From: Prevotella sp. UBA6994
GTDB lineage: Bacteria; Bacteroidota; Bacteroidia; Bacteroidales; Bacteroidaceae
Direction: 5' to 3'
Length of the DNA stretch: 63,817 nucleotides
Assembly: GCA_002449845.1 (NCBI GenBank)
Contig: DJXW01000041.1
Location: 1-63,817, forward strand
This document shows positions 28,031-37,492 of the stretch, one piece after another (position 1 is the first letter of the stretch; each line of letters begins with the position of its first letter). Both the position numbers and the translations under genes were made by a program. The notes beneath the pieces are model-generated. The model saw only the letters and a list, made by a program, of their open reading frames with translations. It ran no database searches and was not told the origin of the DNA.

Positions 28031-28185
28031 ATGAGAGAAGTAAGATGCAAGAAAGTAAGATGCAAGAAAGTAAGAAGCAAGAGATATGCTTTGGCAGCTG
28101 TGAATGTCTTAAATGGCAAGTCTAATCTCTTGCTTCTTGCTTCTAACTCTCTTGCTTCTTGCTTCTTGCTTCTAATTTTCTAACC
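28031..28185. repeat. Purine/pyrimidine-arm hairpin repeat, copy 4
   Basis: The left arm holds three GTAAGATGCAAGAAA / GTAAGAAGCAAGAG words (28031-28094), and the right arm many TCTTGCTTCT words (28117-28180). It fills the gap between two plus-strand genes. The inner ends AGAGATATGC and TCTAATCTCTTGC match copy 3. Confidence 0.7.
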
Positions 28186-28201
28186 CTTTAATACAATCAA
28201 C

Positions 28202-29101
28202 ATGCAAAATCAAAAATTGAAAGGACACGCTGCCATTTTCTTGGCTAATACCATATTCGGACTTGGTGTGCCTGTCAGCAAGGCTTTGCTCGACTCTTGG
28301 GTAACACCGATGGGATTTATGGCTTCGCGTAGTTTGTTTGCCGCTATTATTTTCTGGGTGATAGCGTGCTTTTTACCTAAGGAACACGTTGAGAAAAAAG
28401 ACCTCATGGTCATTCTTCTTGGTGGACTGCTGGGCTTTGTCATTTCACAGTCGTTGACAGCTTGGGCTCTCGACTTCACCACTCCCGTGTATTATTCGCT
28501 GATAGCAGCTCTTACACCAGTGGGTGTGATGCTGATGGCAGCGTTGTTCATAGGAGAGAAAATCACGTGGATGAAAGTTGTGGGAGTGGTCCTGGGTATT
28601 GCCGGTGCGCTGATTATGCTGGTAAAAGGTTGGCAATCAGGTGCAGGAAAGAATGATGTGCTGGGTATATTCCTCGCCATACTGAGCTTGCTCACGTGGG
28701 CAATCTATCTCATTGTAACCCGTAAGGTATCACAGAAATATAGTTCCGTTACTCAGATGAAATGGATATTCCTTATTTCTGCCATTGTCACCGTTCCCAT
28801 TGTCTTGCCAGAATTTGATGCACAGGTTCTTTATTCCTCTGCGGCTAATTGGGAAGGAATAGCAGAAATGGCTTTCTTGGTATTGGGAGCCACGGTGTTG
28901 GGATATTTCCTCATTCCTGTAGCGATGAAGACATTGCAAGCCACTACGGTGAGCATCTACACCAACTTGCAACCCATCGTAGCATCATTGGTTGCCATTA
29001 TCATCGGTCAAGATTTCCTTTCTTGGGATAAGATTGTAGCAGCCATATTGGTATTGGTTTCTGCATACATAGTAACTAACGCAACCCAAGATAAGGTTTA
29101 A
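28202..29101 (+). CDS. EamA/DMT-family transporter
   Basis: 299 residues with ten membrane segments and two EamA repeats (about 6-140 and 155-295). Family features: FGLGVPVSKALLDSWVTPMGFMASRS in the first repeat and LGYFLIPVAMKTLQATTVSIYTNLQPIVASLVAI in the second. Drug/metabolite exporters of this family move amino acids, nucleosides or small organics across the inner membrane. Substrate not predictable. Confidence 0.88.
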   Translation: MQNQKLKGHAAIFLANTIFGLGVPVSKALLDSWVTPMGFMASRSLFAAIIFWVIACFLPKEHVEKKDLMVILLGGLLGFVISQSLTAWALDFTTPVYYSLIAALTPVGVMLMAALFIGEKITWMKVVGVVLGIAGALIMLVKGWQSGAGKNDVLGIFLAILSLLTWAIYLIVTRKVSQKYSSVTQMKWIFLISAIVTVPIVLPEFDAQVLYSSAANWEGIAEMAFLVLGATVLGYFLIPVAMKTLQATTVSIYTNLQPIVASLVAIIIGQDFLSWDKIVAAILVLVSAYIVTNATQDKV

Positions 29102-29105
29102 GTGT

Positions 29106-29235
29106 GGTAAACATAATCTTTAGAACCGCTAAAGATAACATATAAACGAAGCATTATTGAGAAACCGATGGTCACTATATAAGAAACCATCGGTTTCTTG
29201 CATGGTGACCGATGTTTTCTTGTATAGTAACTTTT
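29106..29235. repeat. 22-base-period palindromic array between convergent genes
   Basis: Clear units start at 29148, 29170, 29192 and 29214; further units probably reach back to 29106. Typical unit: GGTCACTATATAAGAAACC. Between the ends of the DMT gene and buk, so it could end both transcripts. The unit type matches that of the array at 40381. Confidence 0.7.
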
Positions 29236-29282
29236 GTTTCCAAAAAGGTTTAGTCGTTGGGAATATACCATTGCCTTCCTTA

Positions 29283-30344
29283 TTATGTATATTCCTTTGC
29301 CTCCCTTTGTCCCCGTAATACGGCAAGAGCGTTAAGGGCAAGAGCTTCCATCTCGTCTTCACCAGGATAGCAATGAGTGGGAGCCAAGAAACCGATGCGT
29401 TTACGCAGTTGTTTCACTACATATTGCGAACGTGCCAGTCCACCAGTGATTAGGATAGCATCAATGTTTCCGCACAATACGGCACTCTCTGCGGCAATGG
29501 CCTTTGCCGTATGGTAAATCATAGCATCAACGATTAACTGAGCATGTTTATCACCGTGCATGATGCGATTTTCTATTTCCTTCATGTCATTGGTTCCCAG
29601 ATGTGCGGTCAATCCCGCTTCTCCGGCAATACGTTTCAACAATTGCGCCTCAGTGTATTTGCCGCTAAAGCAAAGACGAACAAGGTCAGCAGCAGGCAAG
29701 CTACCAGCTCGTTCGGGAGAGAAAGGACCTTCGCCATCAAGGGCATTGTTAGCATCTACAGCCCTTCCGTGTTCATGAGCGGCAACAGAAATACCACCTC
29801 CAAGATGACAGACAATGAGGTTGAGCTCTTCATATTCCTTACCAATCTCGTTGGCAAACCTGCGGGCAATAGCTCTTTGGTTGAGAGCGTGCCAGATACA
29901 AATGCGGTTCATCAATGGCGACCCGCTGATACGTGCAAAGTCGTTGAGTTCGTCCACAACGCCAGGATCGGCAATAAACGACCTACAATGAGGAATCTCC
30001 TTGGCAATTTCGTATGCGATGATACAACCCAGGTCACAAGCATGTTTGTGAATGGCATTCTTCGTGTCAACCAGCATCTTCTCGTTGATTTCATATACAC
30101 CACCTGCAACGGGCTTAGCCAAACCACCACGACCAATCACGGCAGTAAAGTCGAAAGGTACATTCATTCGTTTCAGTTCGCTGATAACGAGTTGTTTACG
30201 AAATTCAAATTGGTCGGTTACCTCTTCAAATTGCTTGAGCGATTCCGCCGGATGCTGAATGCTGCGAAGCAACATGGGCTTTTCGTCTTCATAGACAGCC
30301 ATTTTCGTTGAAGTGGAACCAGGATTGATAACAAGTATGAGCAT
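29283..30344 (-). CDS. buk: Butyrate kinase
   Basis: 353 residues of the acetate/butyrate kinase family. MLILVINPGSTSTKMAVYEDEKP opens the ATP-binding fold, VIGRGG and HLGGGISVAAHEHGRAVDANNALDGEGPFSPERAGSLP are family signatures, and ITGGLARS closes it. Converts butyryl-phosphate and ADP to butyrate and ATP, or runs in reverse; branched-chain acids may be substrates. It follows ptb on the same strand after 36 bases. Cytoplasmic. Confidence 0.93.
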   Translation of the reverse strand: MLILVINPGSTSTKMAVYEDEKPMLLRSIQHPAESLKQFEEVTDQFEFRKQLVISELKRMNVPFDFTAVIGRGGLAKPVAGGVYEINEKMLVDTKNAIHKHACDLGCIIAYEIAKEIPHCRSFIADPGVVDELNDFARISGSPLMNRICIWHALNQRAIARRFANEIGKEYEELNLIVCHLGGGISVAAHEHGRAVDANNALDGEGPFSPERAGSLPAADLVRLCFSGKYTEAQLLKRIAGEAGLTAHLGTNDMKEIENRIMHGDKHAQLIVDAMIYHTAKAIAAESAVLCGNIDAILITGGLARSQYVVKQLRKRIGFLAPTHCYPGEDEMEALALNALAVLRGQREAKEYT

Positions 30345-30380
30345 AATGAATGAGATAAGGTTTTGATAGAAAGATGAATG

Positions 30381-31283
30381 TTAAATGGCAGCGAGTGCGA
30401 GAGAGTAGAATTTGCAAAGCTTGCTGTCGCTTCTGGATGGAAGCACTACGGGAGCCATTGTACCTTGCAACACTCCAGCCGTCTCTACGCCTAAGAAGAG
30501 AGTAATAGATTTATAAAACACGTTGGCAGCCTCGATGTCTGGGAAGATGAGGGCATCAGCCTCTCCGTTTATGGGAGATTGAATGCCTTTGATGCGCATA
30601 CTCTCAGGACTGACAGATGTCTTTAAGTCGAGAGGTCCGTCAATGATACATTTTCCAAATTCGCCTTGTTCTGCCATGCGGATAATATCCTTGTAGCCAA
30701 GCGTAAAGGGAAAATATTTCTCGTTTACCTTTTCTGTACAGTGAATGAGTGAAATCTTAGGTTCTTCTATGCCCAACGCATGGCAGACGTAAACCATGTA
30801 ACGTATTTGTTGAATGCGTTGCTCTTGTGTGGGGTATGGAATAACGGCAGAGTCGGTGAAGAACAGTAGTTTTTCATATTCAGGCAGACGGGCAGCCGTA
30901 ATGTGTGTCAACACGTTTCCACGTGGCAATATGCCCGTCTGTTTGTCTAAAACGACGTGCAGGAGATTGTCGGTGTTAATCAATCCCTTCATGAGAATGT
31001 CTGCCTGGCCTTCTCTTACCATCTGTACCGACTTTTTAGCAGCTGTGTCGCGGTCGGGTGCATCTATGAAAGAGATGTGGTCTTTGTAATGCATGAGTCG
31101 CTGGTTGCCTTCCACCTCTTCCCTGCAACCAACGAAAACAGCATCGATGAAACCCACTTCAAGAGCACGAATGACAGACTCTTGTGAATATTGGTCGGCT
31201 GCCCAAACGATGGCAACGCGTTTTCGTCCACCCCTTTGAGCCAGATGTACGACCATGTCTTCAAAACTTCTGATAGTTTCCAT
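30381..31283 (-). CDS. ptb: Phosphate butyryltransferase
   Basis: 300 residues of the phosphotransacetylase/phosphotransbutyrylase family. Features: RVAIVWAADQYSQESVIRAL at the N-terminus, DILMKGLINTDNLLHVVLDKQTGI, and a C-terminal GEADALIFPDIEAANVFYKSI … VLPSRSDS. It exchanges CoA for phosphate on butyryl-CoA (or branched-chain acyl-CoA) and feeds buk. The two genes suffice for the last steps of butyrate formation, but no crotonase, thiolase or butyryl-CoA dehydrogenase is in the window. Confidence 0.92.
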   Translation of the reverse strand: METIRSFEDMVVHLAQRGGRKRVAIVWAADQYSQESVIRALEVGFIDAVFVGCREEVEGNQRLMHYKDHISFIDAPDRDTAAKKSVQMVREGQADILMKGLINTDNLLHVVLDKQTGILPRGNVLTHITAARLPEYEKLLFFTDSAVIPYPTQEQRIQQIRYMVYVCHALGIEEPKISLIHCTEKVNEKYFPFTLGYKDIIRMAEQGEFGKCIIDGPLDLKTSVSPESMRIKGIQSPINGEADALIFPDIEAANVFYKSITLFLGVETAGVLQGTMAPVVLPSRSDSKLCKFYSLALAAI

Positions 31284-31405
31284 AAGCTTTTAATTATTGA
31301 GATTTCAAAGATACTATTTTTATTTGAAACTTTGCACATTTTTCGCAAATTTATGCAATCATTTTTTCTTTTTTCATGACGAAAATCCCAATTTATATCA
31401 ACTAA

Positions 31406-31437
31406 TTTGCATAATTAAGAATAAAGGAGTACTTTTG
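31406..31437 (+). promoter_or_regulatory. Promoter of the MaoC-DegT-flippase operon
   Basis: TTTG at 31406-31409, 20 bases, TACTTTTG at 31430-31437; the ATG is at 31458. It fits the phylum consensus. Confidence 0.7.
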
Positions 31438-31457
31438 TACACAAAAATATAAAGATT

Positions 31458-31922
31458 ATGGAAAGGCTTATCATTAACTCATACGATGAGTTTGCAACTT
31501 ATTTAGGAAAAGACTTAGGATGTTCGGATTGGTTGCTTTTAGACCAAGAGCGTATCAACTTGTTTGCTGACGCTACCCTTGACCATCAGTGGATACACGT
31601 AGATGTAGAGCGTGCCAAGGTGGAGAGTCCTTACAAGAGCACCATTGCACACGGTTACCTTACGCTTTCGGTATTGCCATATTTATGGGACCAAATCATT
31701 CAGGTAAACAATATCACGATGCTCGTGAATTATGGAATGGACAAAATGCGTTTCGGACAGCCTGTGATAACTGGAAGTCGTGTGAGATTGGTTACCAAAT
31801 TGCACAATATCCAGAACTTGCGTGGCATTTGCAAGACAGAAATAGAATTTAAGATAGAAATAGAAAATCAACGCAAGCCAGCTTTAGAGGGAATAGCTTC
31901 TTTCCTATATTATTTTAAATAA
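31458..31922 (+). CDS. MaoC-type (R)-specific enoyl-CoA hydratase-like protein
   Basis: 154 residues, hot-dog fold. FADATLDHQWIHVDVERA carries the family Asp (42) and His (47) in the D-x4-H spacing of MaoC hydratases, and STIAHGYLTLSVLPYL follows as usual. These enzymes hydrate trans-2-enoyl-CoA to (R)-3-hydroxyacyl-CoA. Its stop overlaps the ATG of the next gene (TAATG), a sugar aminotransferase, so a role in making an N-acyl (hydroxyacyl) sugar for the surface glycan is possible; that is inference. Confidence 0.85.
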   Translation: MERLIINSYDEFATYLGKDLGCSDWLLLDQERINLFADATLDHQWIHVDVERAKVESPYKSTIAHGYLTLSVLPYLWDQIIQVNNITMLVNYGMDKMRFGQPVITGSRVRLVTKLHNIQNLRGICKTEIEFKIEIENQRKPALEGIASFLYYFK

Positions 31923-33058
31923 TGTGTAAGCCGAATCCTGACGAATATAAAAATACGATAACGGTAACTTCTCCCTTGATGCCAGATTTGGGAGAATACA
32001 ATGAATTGTTATCAAAGATTTGGGATGCTAAGTGGATAACGAACGCAGGTCCGATGCATCACGAATTGGAAGAAGCTCTATGTCATTATTTGAAAGTGCC
32101 GTACATCAGTTTGTTTACCAATGGTACTCTGCCATTGATAACGGCATTGCAGGCCCTGAGGATAAGTGGCGAGGTCATCACCACTCCTTATAGTTTTGTG
32201 GCTACCACTCATTCTATCTGTTGGAATGGCATTACGCCTGTATTCGTTGACGTTGACCCGCTAACAGGAAATATTGATCCTGATAAGATAGAGGCTGCTA
32301 TTACTCCCAGAACCACAGCCATTATGCCTGTGCATGTATATGGTAATCCTTGTGACACTAAACGTATTGCCGAAATAGCCAACATATATGGATTAAAAGT
32401 AATCTATGATGCAGCTCATGCCTTTGGCGTGGAAGTTAATGGTAAGAGCATACTGGAAGAAGGAGACATTTCCACTTTGAGTTTTCATGCCACGAAAGTA
32501 TTCAATACCGTAGAAGGTGGGGCAATGGTTGTTCATCAAGCAGAATTGAAGAACAGGATAGATAATCTAAAGAATTTTGGAATTACCGACGAAACACATG
32601 TGGTGGCTCCTGGCATCAATGGAAAGATGGATGAGATACGCTCTGCATACGGTCTGCTGAACTTGAAAAAGGTGGATTCAGCCATTGCCATCCGAAAGAA
32701 AGTTGCCTTGATGTATCGTGAGATGCTGAAAGACATACCAGGCATTAGGATGTTGGACGATATAAAAGGGGTTAAGCATAATTATGGATATTTCCCAATA
32801 TTCATTGATGAGCGACAATATGGTATGAGCAGAGATGCCTTGTACTTGAAGATGAAAGAGAACAATATCCTGAGTCGTAGGTATTTTTATCCCCTAATCA
32901 GTACGTTTACGACATATAGACGACTTAGAGGAGCTGAAGAGTCTAATTTGCCAGTAGCTACTCGTATGGCAAACCAAGTATTATGCCTTCCCATTCATCA
33001 CTTGTTATCTGAACATGACGTAGAGCGCATTGTAGATTTAATATTGCATGAACGCTAA
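31922..33058 (+). CDS. DegT/DnrJ/EryC1/StrS-family sugar aminotransferase
   Basis: 378 residues, PLP-dependent. FTNGTLPLITALQAL, YDAAHAFGV (Asp163) and SFHATKVFNTVEGG with the PLP Lys192 are diagnostic. It transfers an amino group from glutamate to a keto-sugar nucleotide. In this context it makes an amino-sugar donor for the surface glycan. The start overlaps the MaoC stop, and the flippase follows after three bases, so one translation-coupled unit. Confidence 0.93.
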   Translation: MCKPNPDEYKNTITVTSPLMPDLGEYNELLSKIWDAKWITNAGPMHHELEEALCHYLKVPYISLFTNGTLPLITALQALRISGEVITTPYSFVATTHSICWNGITPVFVDVDPLTGNIDPDKIEAAITPRTTAIMPVHVYGNPCDTKRIAEIANIYGLKVIYDAAHAFGVEVNGKSILEEGDISTLSFHATKVFNTVEGGAMVVHQAELKNRIDNLKNFGITDETHVVAPGINGKMDEIRSAYGLLNLKKVDSAIAIRKKVALMYREMLKDIPGIRMLDDIKGVKHNYGYFPIFIDERQYGMSRDALYLKMKENNILSRRYFYPLISTFTTYRRLRGAEESNLPVATRMANQVLCLPIHHLLSEHDVERIVDLILHER

Positions 33059-33061
33059 GAT

Positions 33062-34504
33062 ATGTCAGAATCTTTAAAAGGCAAGACAATTAAAGGTACT
33101 TTTTGGACAGGCTTGGAACGCTTTTGGGTGCAAGGTGTCCAATTTCTTGTCATGTTGGTGATTGCCCGTATCCTTAGTCCTAAGGAGTATGGATTGATAG
33201 GTATGCTTGGTGTCTTTATAGCCATTGCGCAATCACTGATAGAAAGTGGATTCTCACAAGCTCTTATCAAGAAGAAAAATTCTACGGAAATAGACTTCAA
33301 TACGGTATTCTATTTCAATATCGTAATGAGTTTGATATTTTATGCCATATTATATCTCGTTTCCCCAGCCATTGCATCATTTTACAATGAACCTATTCTA
33401 TGTTCGGTGATGAGGGTGGTAGGTTTGGTAATCATCATCAATGCCTTTAATATAGTACAAAGTACCATTTTTTCCATTCAAATAGATTTTAAAAAGCAAG
33501 CACACTCAGGAATGGCAGCAGCCATTGTTTCAGGTGTGGTATCTATCATTTTAGCCAAAAAGGGATTTGGTGTATGGACATTGGTTTGGCAACAATTGAT
33601 TTCAAGTATGGTTATCACGATAGTCTTGTGGTCTTATTCCAGTTGGCGACCAAAATGGCTTTACTCATGGAAATCATTCAAGGAAATGTTTGCGTTTGGA
33701 TTCAATTTGGTTATTAGCGGTTTGATAGATACCATATACAATAATCTTTATGTATTGGTGATAGGAAAGATATACAATGCCACCAGTTTAGGATATTACG
33801 GAAGGGCGGAGCATTATGCCCAACTTCCCGCATCTAATTTTAATTCCATCTTCTTTCGTGTTACTTATCCCGTTTTGTGCAAATTGCAGGATGATGATTC
33901 CAAGCTCAGGGATATATACATGAAGATGCTTAGAGTATCAACGTTTATCATATTTCCCATCATGTGCGGCTTGGCAGGTGCTGCCTATCCCGTTGTCGTG
34001 GCATTGGTTGGTGAGAAGTGGGCATTTTCTTCCGTTTTGTTAGTGCCAATATGTATGGCAAAAATGTGGTATCCCGTTCATGCCATCAACTTGAATGTAC
34101 TAAAAGTGAAGGGACGCACCGACTTGTTTCTGAGACTGGAGATTATCAAGAAATTCTTTAGTATTACCGTACTTGTTGTAAGTATTCCATTTGGTTTGAT
34201 TTATATGTGCTATGGTATGATTATCAGTTCGATAGTTGCATTAGGTATTAATTCCTTTTATACAGGAAAACTGATAAAGTTAGGATTCTGGAAGCAAATG
34301 AAGGATATATCTCACCTCCTATTGGTTTCATTATGTATGTTTGCCTTGATAAAGTTTGTCAATTTATGGATAGATAATGTCTATTTGCAATTGTTGGTTG
34401 ATATCATTGTTGGTTCTGCTTTTTATTTTGGAGTAGCATATTTATTCCGTTTCAAGGAAATAGAATACATTAAATCTCTACGTCAGGAAAAAGGAAACAA
34501 CTAA
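33062..34504 (+). CDS. Wzx-type oligosaccharide flippase
   Basis: 480 residues with about 12-14 membrane segments, MOP superfamily. The opening TIKGTFWTGLERFWVQGVQFLVMLVIARILSPKEYGLIGM and GFSQALIKKKN are typical of WzxC-like exporters. It would flip undecaprenyl-linked glycan units across the inner membrane. Third gene of the MaoC/DegT operon; it ends next to the convergent GT4 gene. Confidence 0.9.
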   Translation: MSESLKGKTIKGTFWTGLERFWVQGVQFLVMLVIARILSPKEYGLIGMLGVFIAIAQSLIESGFSQALIKKKNSTEIDFNTVFYFNIVMSLIFYAILYLVSPAIASFYNEPILCSVMRVVGLVIIINAFNIVQSTIFSIQIDFKKQAHSGMAAAIVSGVVSIILAKKGFGVWTLVWQQLISSMVITIVLWSYSSWRPKWLYSWKSFKEMFAFGFNLVISGLIDTIYNNLYVLVIGKIYNATSLGYYGRAEHYAQLPASNFNSIFFRVTYPVLCKLQDDDSKLRDIYMKMLRVSTFIIFPIMCGLAGAAYPVVVALVGEKWAFSSVLLVPICMAKMWYPVHAINLNVLKVKGRTDLFLRLEIIKKFFSITVLVVSIPFGLIYMCYGMIISSIVALGINSFYTGKLIKLGFWKQMKDISHLLLVSLCMFALIKFVNLWIDNVYLQLLVDIIVGSAFYFGVAYLFRFKEIEYIKSLRQEKGNN

Positions 34505-34505
34505 T

Positions 34506-35636
34506 CTATATCAACTGCTTGTAAATATTCAGCACTTGTTCTGCTACATTCGTATTTTGGAAACGAGTAATATACTTTTGGCAACGGGCAATGCGTTCTT
34601 TGATATTTGGCTCATTGATTAACTGGTTGATGGCGTTAGCCAAAGCAATAGGATGGTCTGGTGATACGTAGAGACAATCAGGACCACCTGCCTCCTCCAA
34701 GCACGATCCAGTAGCGGCTACGACGGGTATTCCTGAACTAATGGCCTCAATGATGGGAATGCCGAAGCCTTCATAACGGGATGGATAGACAAAACATGAT
34801 GCCAATTGATAAAACACGGGTAGTTCTTCATTGGATACTTGGTGAAATATCTGAACCCTGTCGTTGAGATGGTAAGAATTGACATATTGCAGGATAGTCT
34901 CTGTATATTTGGTTTTCTTTCCAATTAAAACCAACGATATGTCTGATGGTAAATAGGGAAGGGCACGAACAGCCAACAACATGTTTTTGCGTTCTTCGAT
35001 AGAACCCACACCTAAGATAAAATTCTTTGGAATACGATATTTTTCTTTGACCTGAAACAATCTTGTGGAAGAAAGATGGTCTTGGAACGAAGGATTACAA
35101 CTTTGGTAAATCACATCTATCCGCTCTTTGTCTATGTGTCCCAATTCACAAATATCCCGACGGGTGCATTCGCTGATGGCAATGATTCTGTCAGCTTCAC
35201 GGATGGTTTGATGAAATTTCCAAGCATATATTTTAGTGTCAATCCAGTTATAGTATTCTGGATGACGCATAAAGATGAGATCATGGATGGTAACAACCGT
35301 CTTGATGCCAGATTTCTTGATATGGAAGGGCAACTCTCCAGATAAACCGTGGTAAATCTGTATGTTGTCTTGTTTGAGTTGATTGACGATACCGTATGAA
35401 CGCCATAGTGCCTTACCAATAGCAGTTTTTTCATGAGGAAAGAAAAAACGCAAACGATCACTCTCTGTTATTTGTTGTCGTAAGTCATCTCGTCCTTTGT
35501 TGGGCGCATAAAGAGTTAAATCCAAGTCGTCAAACTTAGACAAATCATTGACCAACGTTCGTCCATAGCTGCCAAGTCCCGTACCATTTTGTACAATGCG
35601 TTTGGCATCAAAAGCGATGCGCATTTTATCTTTCAT
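34506..35636 (-). CDS. GT4-family glycosyltransferase
   Basis: About 376 residues from ATG 35636 (MKDKMRIAFDAKRIVQNGTG); a longer frame starts 12 codons earlier. The GT-B fold is clear: N-terminal GLGSYGRTLVNDLSK, FILGVGSIEERKNMLLAVRAL and the donor-binding motif YPSRYEGFGIPIIEAISSGIPVVAATGSCLEEAGG with the E-x7-E pair. It adds an undefined sugar to the growing glycan. Confidence 0.9.
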   Translation of the reverse strand: MKDKMRIAFDAKRIVQNGTGLGSYGRTLVNDLSKFDDLDLTLYAPNKGRDDLRQQITESDRLRFFFPHEKTAIGKALWRSYGIVNQLKQDNIQIYHGLSGELPFHIKKSGIKTVVTIHDLIFMRHPEYYNWIDTKIYAWKFHQTIREADRIIAISECTRRDICELGHIDKERIDVIYQSCNPSFQDHLSSTRLFQVKEKYRIPKNFILGVGSIEERKNMLLAVRALPYLPSDISLVLIGKKTKYTETILQYVNSYHLNDRVQIFHQVSNEELPVFYQLASCFVYPSRYEGFGIPIIEAISSGIPVVAATGSCLEEAGGPDCLYVSPDHPIALANAINQLINEPNIKERIARCQKYITRFQNTNVAEQVLNIYKQLI

Positions 35637-35779
35637 TGGTACAAAGATAAGCGATAATTTCCATATTTTCACTTATTTCCATCAAATATTATGAAGGAAA
35701 CGAAGAAAATGTGTATTTTTGCAAAGAATTCATTCAAAATAGTACAAAATACTCTGTCATTGAATAATCATATATACCC

Positions 35780-36544
35780 ATGAACGGAGAACAAAAAATA
35801 TCTGTTGTAATCAACACTTACAATGCCGAACAGCATCTTTCCAAAGTGCTTGAAGCGGTAAAAGACTTCGACGAAATAGTGGTGTGCGATATGGAAAGCA
35901 CCGACAATACGGTAAAGATAGCCAAGGATTTTGGTTGTCGTATCGTTTTTTTTCCAAAAGCCAATCACACTTGTTGTGAACCAGCTCGCCAATTTGCCAT
36001 TCAATCTGCCTCTTATCAATGGGTATTGGTTGTTGATGCTGATGAGATTGTTACTCCCGAATTACGTTCTTCGCTCTATCGTGAAATATCGCGTCCAGAT
36101 TGTCCTTCTGGTTTTTTCATTCCACGAAAGAATATGTTTATGAACATGTTTGTTCGCGATTTCCATTATGATTACCAATTGCGTTTTATTCCGCGCGACG
36201 CTACCGAATGGCCACCCATTATTCACTCAATACCCAAAGTACAAGGTCGTGTTGAAAAACTGAAGGTTGGCAATGGTGCTTATTTGCTTCATCTGATGGA
36301 CGAGACCATGCATGAGTATATAGAGAAAATGAATCTTTATACGGACAATGAAACGGAGAAGAAAAAGCAAAAGAACTATGGTGTATGGGCGCTTATTTGG
36401 CGACCTCTTTGGCGATTCTTCAAGAAATACTTCATGGATGGTAGTTTCCGAATGGGCACACGCGGGTTTATCCGTGCATTGATGGCCGCTTTCTATCAAT
36501 TCGTATTAGTTGCCAAGATTATTGAAAAGCGTTATCGTGATTGA
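35780..36544 (+). CDS. GT2-family glycosyltransferase (WaaE/KdtX-like)
   Basis: 254 residues. ISVVINTYNAEQHLSKVLEAVKDFDEIVVCDMESTDNTVKIAKDFG is the GT-A nucleotide-binding region, VLVVDADEIVTPEL holds the DxD metal motif, and NFDYQLRFIPRD-like sequence follows. WaaE-type enzymes add beta-linked glucose to the lipopolysaccharide inner core. TATTTTTG at 35714-35721 may be its -7 box. The 3' end overlaps the LicD gene on the other strand by 26 bases. Confidence 0.88.
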   Translation: MNGEQKISVVINTYNAEQHLSKVLEAVKDFDEIVVCDMESTDNTVKIAKDFGCRIVFFPKANHTCCEPARQFAIQSASYQWVLVVDADEIVTPELRSSLYREISRPDCPSGFFIPRKNMFMNMFVRDFHYDYQLRFIPRDATEWPPIIHSIPKVQGRVEKLKVGNGAYLLHLMDETMHEYIEKMNLYTDNETEKKKQKNYGVWALIWRPLWRFFKKYFMDGSFRMGTRGFIRALMAAFYQFVLVAKIIEKRYRD

Positions 36545-37367
36545 CGAAAGAACGCTTGTCTTGATATTGCCTATACGGAAGGTTGTAATCTAAGTAGAAG
36601 AAATTATGTTGACGCTGGTTGTCGTGTGGAGGGATAACCATATAGTCGCCATATTTCGTGCGCAAGTATTCGTCTGCATATTCCACTCCCATCAATTCGT
36701 GTCCTTCAAATTCAACAGGCGTTGGCGTTCCTAATATCCTTTTAGCAATAACGCCATTGATACCATCATCATAATCAAGTACGTATTCCGACTTATTATA
36801 GTCGTATGCGGTATTGGCGGCACGCAATTTCTTTCTCGCCCATTCGTGCGTGAAAAGTCGTTGAATGAGCAATATTGGCCAAGAACTAATTCCACGACCA
36901 TGCTTGTAAGGGTCACGATGTAGGAAATAGAGTAACTTGTCAAGAAGTTTATATCGAGTAACGGCTATCCTACGCATCAACGAAGAGGCAGGAACGCCAT
37001 CTATAGGAAATACGTCGATATAGATACCTGCTAAATAATCACTATGTCCACGCTCTATAAGCGTAGTGCTGCTATCAACTATTTTCCCGAAACTACCAGG
37101 AAAGGTTTCGCTCGTCTCTATGCTCAACGCCTCTAACGGTTGGGGTAGCCACTCATGAGCATGTTCCATGAAACGGTCATAATCAGGACGAGGCATACAA
37201 ATATCCATATCATCGTCCCAAGGAATAAAACCATGATGACGAACGGCTCCAAGCATCGTGCCTGCCCAACAATAATAGCGTATTTCGTGTTCACGACATA
37301 CGCGGTCAACCGACAACATAATCTGTAAGATATGCTTATGCAAAGTGTCTATGTCGTATGATGCCAT
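36519..37367 (-). CDS. LicD-family phosphotransferase
   Basis: 282 residues. IRYYCWAGTMLGAVRHHGFIPWDDDMDICMPRPDYDRFM is the LicD signature with the DDD metal residues. The family moves phosphocholine, or other phospho-groups, from a nucleotide donor to surface glycans. No licA/licC choline genes are seen here, so another phospho-donor may be used. A TACCTTTG box at 37394-37401 is upstream. Confidence 0.9.
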   Translation of the reverse strand: MASYDIDTLHKHILQIMLSVDRVCREHEIRYYCWAGTMLGAVRHHGFIPWDDDMDICMPRPDYDRFMEHAHEWLPQPLEALSIETSETFPGSFGKIVDSSTTLIERGHSDYLAGIYIDVFPIDGVPASSLMRRIAVTRYKLLDKLLYFLHRDPYKHGRGISSWPILLIQRLFTHEWARKKLRAANTAYDYNKSEYVLDYDDGINGVIAKRILGTPTPVEFEGHELMGVEYADEYLRTKYGDYMVIPPHDNQRQHNFFYLDYNLPYRQYQDKRSFVNHDNAFQ

Positions 37368-37439
37368 AATGATTCTTTGGTTGAAAATAAAGCCAAAGGT
37401 AGCAAAATAGTATGATTTGAAGAAATAAATCTCTTAGAA

Positions 37440-37472
37440 TTTGTAGAATCTACAATATTTTACCTATTTTTG
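37440..37472 (+). promoter_or_regulatory. Promoter with internal palindrome, upstream of GT4 operon
   Basis: TTTG (37440-37443), 21 bases, TATTTTTG (37465-37472). The spacer begins with the perfect palindrome TTGTAGAATCTACAA (37441-37455), a possible operator. The ATG is at 37493. Confidence 0.6.
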
Positions 37473-37492
37473 TAGGCAAAATAACGTTATTT

